DNA of 64,000 bases from Meandrina meandrites. Its lineage: Eukaryota; Cnidaria; Anthozoa; Scleractinia; Meandrinidae. Positions 60,301-64,000 of the stretch are shown here, piece by piece. The stretch spans positions 38,288,137-38,352,136 of the forward strand of contig OY855905.1 of the NCBI GenBank assembly GCA_963693305.1, given 5' to 3'. Below the pieces are notes generated by a model that saw only the letters and a program-made list of their open reading frames with translations, was not told the origin of the DNA and did no database searches. The stretch's first letter is position 1; each line of letters begins with the position of its first letter. Both the position numbers and the translations under genes were made by a program.

Positions 60301-63300
60301 CACGATAACCTTTGATTCTTGAAAAGGTTCTAGATATTTGCTGTTCTGTTTCAAACGTCGTTCTTGGTTATCTCAGTTTGCTTGTTTAGCAAAACCCGGG
60401 GAAAAGCTTCCAGACAGCGCGTGATGTTAACATTTTTTCCAAGGAGTACTGCGCACGTTTAAGAACTGTACGTCGCTACATAGTTTGTTGTTCGCTATGT
60501 TTTTTATGGTGTGATATTTTTACATCCCCTAATTTCCTCTTTGTCCTTTCACCGGCAGCGAATATCAATGACCGCAGCATGCTGGGCAAGAGGGATTCGG
60601 AAATAGCTGCTGTTTTAAAGGACAGGGAGTTTGTAAGTCTCAAATCTTTTACTTAGCTGTAAGTAATGCTCCTAACTTAACGAGATATCCAAGAGCTGTT
60701 TCGCTTGCTTAAACGACCAGGAAGCATAGTGATTCACCTATAAGAGCTTCCCAGCATGGTGTAGAAAAAGGAAAGCGATCATTCATTAGCGCATCAACTG
60801 GACTTTATGACGTATTTAACAGTTGCGTTAATTCCTAAGGATGGAGATTATCTCTTGGTTCAAATTCAAATGTCCAGAAAGTAAACTGAGCCCGTGATTG
60901 TTGTTCTGTGGTCAGTTGTGTTGCTAAGTAGCATGGCGTATTCTGACTTCCGTGTTGACTGATTCACTTGATTGCAACGTGAATATAAATTTCCCTTAAA
61001 TATGTGCTTTATTGTAACTCTCAGATTAACTAGGTTAACTAGGTTCTGTAGAATAAAGCTGTACGGGATGCTCGTCCATCGCAGGTTATTCCACAAAATT
61101 ATCTCAGGTTGCCCAATTTATCGGTCACCATTTATACTCAGGACTGGGGCTGGTTGTTCAAAGGCTTTACAACGCTATCTTCTTGTGGAAGTAGTTTTAT
61201 CCGGTTGATATCAACCCTTTTAACAACCAGGGCCTAAGTGAATAGCGGAACTGCAAACACCAAGTGTACATTAAATAATAAAGGTGGTAAATTTTAAGCT
61301 CGGTAATAAATGATGAAGATGATCTTCTTTTAGAGCGCCCAACCGGTATCTGGGAGGCCATGGGTTCGATTCCCGTCGGGGACTCAGAATTTTTCTTTGT
61401 CCCATGCTCGTGTCATTGTTGAAAAAGATCATCTTCATTACCAAGTGTACATGTTTTGCCCAAGAACACAACAGTAGTGCAATGGTCAGGGCTTGAACTC
61501 GGACGTTCAGATTTAGAGGCCACTGCACTAACCATGAGATCTCCGCGCCTCGCATATTTCAGTTTTGTGTAACGAATGATGCTTTCTCTCCCATAGGTGC
61601 CTTCAGTGATGGATGGTAAGAAGTATCAGGCTGGGCAGTTCGCCTTCAATCTAAGATCAAGGCTCTTCAGGTAATGCCAAGTGTTATCAACACCTAACTT
61701 CTTCTTACGATATGAAAGTTTTATATTGTCAAGCAGACCTTGGTGACTAAAATAGAAAAAATAATCCACAGGGGCTTCTTGTATTGCTGCACCTGTAGAT
61801 TCTCATAACTAACATCAAAAGAAATGTGTCACTCAGCAAGGAGAATAAATATTTCGAACTTGAACTCGATGAACACATCTGAGCGCGACCTGAGCACTTT
61901 TAAAATACTGAAGACGGTTTCCGCTGAACAATCGAGCAATAAAGGAAAAAATAAAGATACCAAAAAGAAAACACGTAGCACGTTAACAGTTTGAATACAG
62001 TTAAGATTAACTTATCGAAACTTTAGCCCTCAAGCTGACCCCGCGAGAGAAAAACACATGCATTGACCTTAACTTTCTCGAGAATGCTTTAGAATTTAAC
62101 CGGGGAGTCAATTATGTAACTGATTTGCAATGAGATGTTTCAAATAGTATACAAACCGTTTCCGTTCTTTGAGTAGATTTTTAGTAAATAATTGTTGCAC
62201 TTATTGCCCGAACTTTCAGCGGAAACCGTCTTAAATGCTTCATTATACTCAAGTGTGAAGGGTAGATTGCAATGGTGCCCTGAATGTAATGAGAAGCATA
62301 ACGAAACTATCGAATGTGCGCGTCACGTAGAAATATAATTTGATGCAGACTTAACGAGGACGTTACAAGTTGTGAAGTGTTCGATTAATATTATTTTCAA
62401 ACATGAGTCAGTGACGGGCTAGAAAAGTGACTAACACTTTAGATTCAGTGCACTGAGTTAGTTTATTCTGCTTTGAAACATATGGCAACATCTTTGTCTT
62501 TGTGATGCAGAATATTTCATCTTTCACATTTCATTTTCCGAGCTTAAAATGTACCATCTTTCTTTATTTATCATCTTTGTCTCTGTTACTTTTTTCCAGA
62601 GAACATCTGGGTTTACTTGACTCGCCCTCAGATGATGACATCAGAGATGTTGTTTCAGACAGTTTCTATGAGGTAATCTTAGCAGAACTCAAATCGTTTA
62701 GTTACATGTCGTTAGTATGTAGAAATCATGTCGCGTGCGACATGTAAGCAAAGTTTGTGCCGTCTAAAACGACTATTAACTGAATTTGTGTTACAAATGA
62801 CAAGATTACGTATTGTAGTAAGAGGATCTTCAAAGATCTGTTTTTATTTATGAATGCAGGATGTCTGGATGGCCACGGCGAAGAAAAATACTGAAATTTA
62901 CGATGAGGTGAGATTGATTTTCATGCAAAGCTGCTTGTAAAAACTGCTCACCATGCCATGGTTGCCGATATTATGATACGCCAAAAAGGAGGCGTCCCTT
63001 GAGAAGTATCTCTCATTGCCGAACACGGAAGTGAATTATATGGGGAGAGATCAGTACAGAGATGGCTTGTAAACCAGCTTCCTTAGGCTCTAAACTACAT
63101 TATAACATAGCTAGCAGAGCCACGCAACCAAATTCAGTATACCTAAAAGTGTACAAATCCAATAGTGCACGCTGATAGCGTGAGCAAATCGCCTCGCCAG
63201 AATTTTTCTCTCGCGCCGCGAGTTTTGGCGCAGGTTATGATGCACATTTCCACCTGCAATGTTATAAATCAAATGGTTCATGCTTTTAGCTGTGCATTAT

Positions 63301-63542
63301 CGAGTTATGGTGCACTTTGGAAGAAGCTAGAGTTGCTTTCGGCTATCGCTTCGAGCAACACTTACGCGTCTTTCGTGTTCTCCAAACTTCCCGCGTGCAC
63401 CATATCTCGATAGTGCACGCTAAAGCATGAACCAATTGTCAGTTTGATTTGAATAATTTACTCTTGATAAAAGTGAGAAAGAAGTACTGATGGTTTTTAA
63501 TAGCTGCTCTTGCTCACCTTACAAACAAACAAACAAACGATC

Positions 63543-63595
<53 letters not shown>

Positions 63596-63982
63596 GTGTC
63601 CTTTAAGCGCCAGGCGACTCATAAGGCCTCAAGCAAACAAACAAACAAACAAACAACTTACTATAGGAAGCATATTACCTGAAGGATGTTTGTCCTATAA
63701 CACCATTTTGTTATATAAATCACCGTAACAGGACCAAGGAACTGCACGTTCAAAACACTCGCCTTTACACCGCCAATAATTCTCTGCTCTCCTCTTTCCC
63801 TGACGACGTACGTCAAGTTGTATCGTTTTGGTGTACAAACACAAGGACAACTCCAAACGTTTTACAGAGCTTACTGAGCTTATTGAGCTGCCTTAATAAA
63901 TTATTTAACTTTGTCCTCAAAGGTGTTCCACTGCATTCCAACTGACCATGTTCGCTCGTTGAGTGATTTGAATTCTTACAAG
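45303..63982 (+). CDS. PLD1: Phospholipase D (PLD1/2 type, PX-PH-HKD-HKD), 27 exons, 3' end outside window
   Basis: Hydrolyses phosphatidylcholine to phosphatidate at membranes. Exons: 45303-45429, 45765-45936, 46395-46742, 46948-47043, 47805-47843, 48198-48311, 48435-48473, 49280-49390, 52325-52408, 52806-52887, 53593-53703, 54780-54879, 55382-55473, 55549-55750, 56400-56518, 57184-57297, 57766-57873, 58452-58540, 59024-59079, 59751-59858, 59948-60015, 60110-60179, 60559-60632, 61597-61670, 62600-62672, 62860-62907, 63923-63982. Every junction is GT-AG and phases match throughout (2,778 nt, 926 codons). PX is at about 78-212, PH about 216-335, HKD1 at H460/K462/D467, HKD2 at H801/K803/D808. 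The loop between the HKD halves is short, as in PLD2. The first exon is Ser/Glu-rich and poorly conserved, so the start is less certain. The C-terminal exon or exons are missing. Introns are TE-rich, especially intron 8 (2.9 kb). The vertebrate PLD1/PLD2 split probably postdates this gene. Confidence 0.95.
46395..46742 (+). CDS. PLD1: PLD exon 3: main part of the PX domain
   Basis: Encodes [20 protein letters not shown] and the rest of the phosphoinositide-binding PX fold. The RRRYKHF stretch is the position that contacts the lipid phosphate in PX domains. It is followed by LPKRPDMF and the helical [20 protein letters not shown]. It continues from exon 2 ([18 protein letters not shown]) in phase 2. 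Confidence 0.93.
46948..49390 (+). CDS. PLD1: PLD exons 4-8: PH domain
   Basis: The exons carry [14 protein letters not shown] and a Cys-rich insert ([16 protein letters not shown]). They continue with [49 protein letters not shown] and [18 protein letters not shown]. This is the order expected for the PLD1/2 PH domain. All five exons keep phase 2. The Cys cluster matches the palmitoylated Cys position of the PLD1/2 PH domain, an inference from family knowledge. Confidence 0.92.
47090..47190 (-). repeat. Decayed tRNA-derived SINE in PLD intron 4
   Basis: CATTGAGCTATAACAGACTC and the following GAAGCTAG match the SINE fragment at 4552-4640 in the same minus orientation. Confidence 0.45.
49553..50847. 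mobile_element. 1,295-bp palindromic element in PLD intron 8
   Basis: The ends CACAGGCAGACCAAGCGATG and its complement are flanked by GTGCAAG on both sides (49546-49552, 50848-50854). The arms of about 615 bp (to about 50166 and from about 50252) are near-perfect reverse complements around a loop of about 85 bp. The 7-bp duplication differs from the TTAA family. No transposase was found. Confidence 0.88.
51070..52108. mobile_element. 1,039-bp hAT-like element in PLD intron 8
   Basis: ACTTATAC is duplicated at 51062-51069 and 52109-52116. The ends TAGCCTGCGAGCAGGCTC and TAGCCTGTGAACAGGCTC (complement) are imperfect inverted repeats. Minus-strand open pieces at 51372-51668 and 51722-51928 suggest a decayed coding region of unrecognised type. 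The 8-bp duplication points to hAT, with P-type as an alternative. Confidence 0.82.
52973..53453. mobile_element. Hairpin MITE cluster in PLD intron 10
   Basis: The arms 52993-53028 and 53057-53092 are 36-bp complements with one or two mismatches, inside TTATTAACC / GGTTAATAA ends. Next to it, TTATTATATGGC (53117) and GCCATATAATAATG (53438) bound a second block of about 335 bp. Confidence 0.6.
54325..54420. repeat. GTCGGCCGAC-rich palindromic cluster in PLD intron 11
   Basis: A dense array of overlapping GTCGGCCGAC, GTCGACCGAC and GTTGGCCGAC decamers. It is strongly self-complementary and CpG-rich against an AT-rich background. A looser leader of CACCGACGCA motifs begins near 54255. Confidence 0.85.
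54780..55473 (+). CDS. PLD1: PLD exons 12-13: first HKD catalytic motif
   Basis: Exon 12 encodes [16 protein letters not shown] and exon 13 continues [16 protein letters not shown], joined in phase 1 inside GG. The HxKxxxxD residues are H460, K462 and D467. The motif is complete, so this half of the active site should be functional. Confidence 0.95.
54948..55065. repeat. Dispersed repeat shared by PLD introns 5 and 12
   Basis: The block TTTATGATTGAAAAGAGCTG plus TGGTTGGCTGATTT recurs at about 48133-48190 as AATGATTGAAAAGGAGCTG plus GATTGGCTGGTTT. There it runs straight into the acceptor of PLD exon 6. Confidence 0.6.
57417..57431 (+). repeat. Poly-G run
   Basis: Mononucleotide G run in PLD intron 16. 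Confidence 0.9.
58735..58960. repeat. Head-to-head pair of tRNA-derived SINEs in PLD intron 18
   Basis: On the minus strand, TAGCTCAGTGGTTAGAGCG and GGGTTCGATTCCCGTC (58780-58835) form A- and B-boxes. Immediately after, the plus strand has GGATTCCCGTCGGGGATTCA and the same tail. The two copies are inverted with respect to each other and would form a long RNA hairpin in the pre-mRNA. Confidence 0.75.
59417..59631. mobile_element. Degenerate MITE in PLD intron 19
   Basis: TTAAGCATGACG at the left and CGCCATGATTAA at the right are imperfect inverted ends. The left end matches the inner element of 5810-6187. Confidence 0.45.
60110..60632 (+). CDS. PLD1: PLD exons 22-23: second HKD catalytic motif
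   Basis: Exon 22 encodes [19 protein letters not shown] (H801, K803, D808) and exon 23 [15 protein letters not shown]. The intron splits the codon after IGS in phase 1. Both active-site halves are intact. Confidence 0.95.
61270..61556. repeat. tRNA-derived SINE fragments in PLD intron 23
   Basis: On the plus strand, GGGTTCGATTCCCGTCGGGG (61353-61382) matches the SINE of 58735-58960. It is enclosed by GATGAAGATGATCTT / AAGATCATCTTCAT arms. On the minus strand, 61484-61556 has a second tRNA-like body (CATGGTTAGTGCAGTGGCC and GAGTTCAAGCCC). Confidence 0.6.
63272..63435. mobile_element. Short MITE in PLD intron 26
   Basis: GGTTCATGCTTTTAGCTGTG and the near-complement ending GCTAAAGCATGAACC form arms of about 40 bp around TATCGAG/CTCGATA and GTGCAC motifs. 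Confidence 0.6.
63544..63595. repeat. (TCA)n microsatellite flanked by (CAAA)n runs
   Basis: About seventeen TCA units, with CAAA repeats at about 63521-63539 and 63634-63655. Confidence 0.95.
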
Positions 63983-64000
63983 GTAAGAGGCACGAGACAA

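Noticed and set aside
63510..63728. Open frame rich in Ile at the right end
   Set aside because: It is a translation of the (TCA)n microsatellite and its flanks within a PLD intron.

Overview
This is a eukaryotic, AT-rich, intron-containing and transposon-dense genomic window. The gene content points to a cnidarian, most likely an anthozoan such as a stony coral: a tachylectin-2-type beta-propeller lectin, a local family of secreted DNA/RNA non-specific endonucleases, two SUEL/rhamnose-binding lectin genes and a PX-PH phospholipase D. The host assignment is inferred from family knowledge, not from a marker gene.

Layout. Positions 1-4.4 kb (minus strand) hold a tachylectin-2-like exon (3602-4354). 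Downstream of it are five phase-compatible candidate exons, three of which sit in a 259-bp tandem repeat. Positions 4.5-6.3 kb hold a tRNA-derived SINE, a LINE remnant and a nested MITE. Positions 6.35-18.8 kb are a family of duplicated units carrying intronless secreted nucleases. One copy is frameshifted just after its signal peptide (8248-9361), two are intact (11150-12283 minus; 17188-18276 plus), and one is a 115-bp fragment (about 18692-18806 minus). Positions 19.1-24.55 kb are a nearly full-length L1/Tx1-like LINE with a 31-A tail and a broken ORF2.

Positions 24.7-29.97 kb and 32.3-39.73 kb are two copies of one segmental duplication. Each carries a two-exon SUEL lectin gene followed by two copies of an unassigned unit. 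The first lectin copy has a nonsense mutation that removes the last 8-9 residues; the second is intact. Comparing the copies exposes empty sites for several DNA transposons with exact target-site duplications. These include a 674-bp palindrome made of two 327-bp MITEs in inverted orientation.

Positions 43.15-44.4 kb are a 94-bp-period satellite. Positions 45.3-64 kb hold 27 consecutive exons (926 codons, all phases consistent) of a PX-PH-HKD-HKD phospholipase D gene whose last exon or exons lie beyond the window. Its introns carry a 1.3-kb palindromic element, a hAT-like element, hairpin MITEs and SINEs.

How the genes fit together. The lectins and nucleases are secreted or extracellular effector types that cnidarians use at mucosal surfaces. 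Their clustering and copy turnover suggest a fast-evolving defence-type locus next to one conserved housekeeping signalling gene. The link between them is inference.
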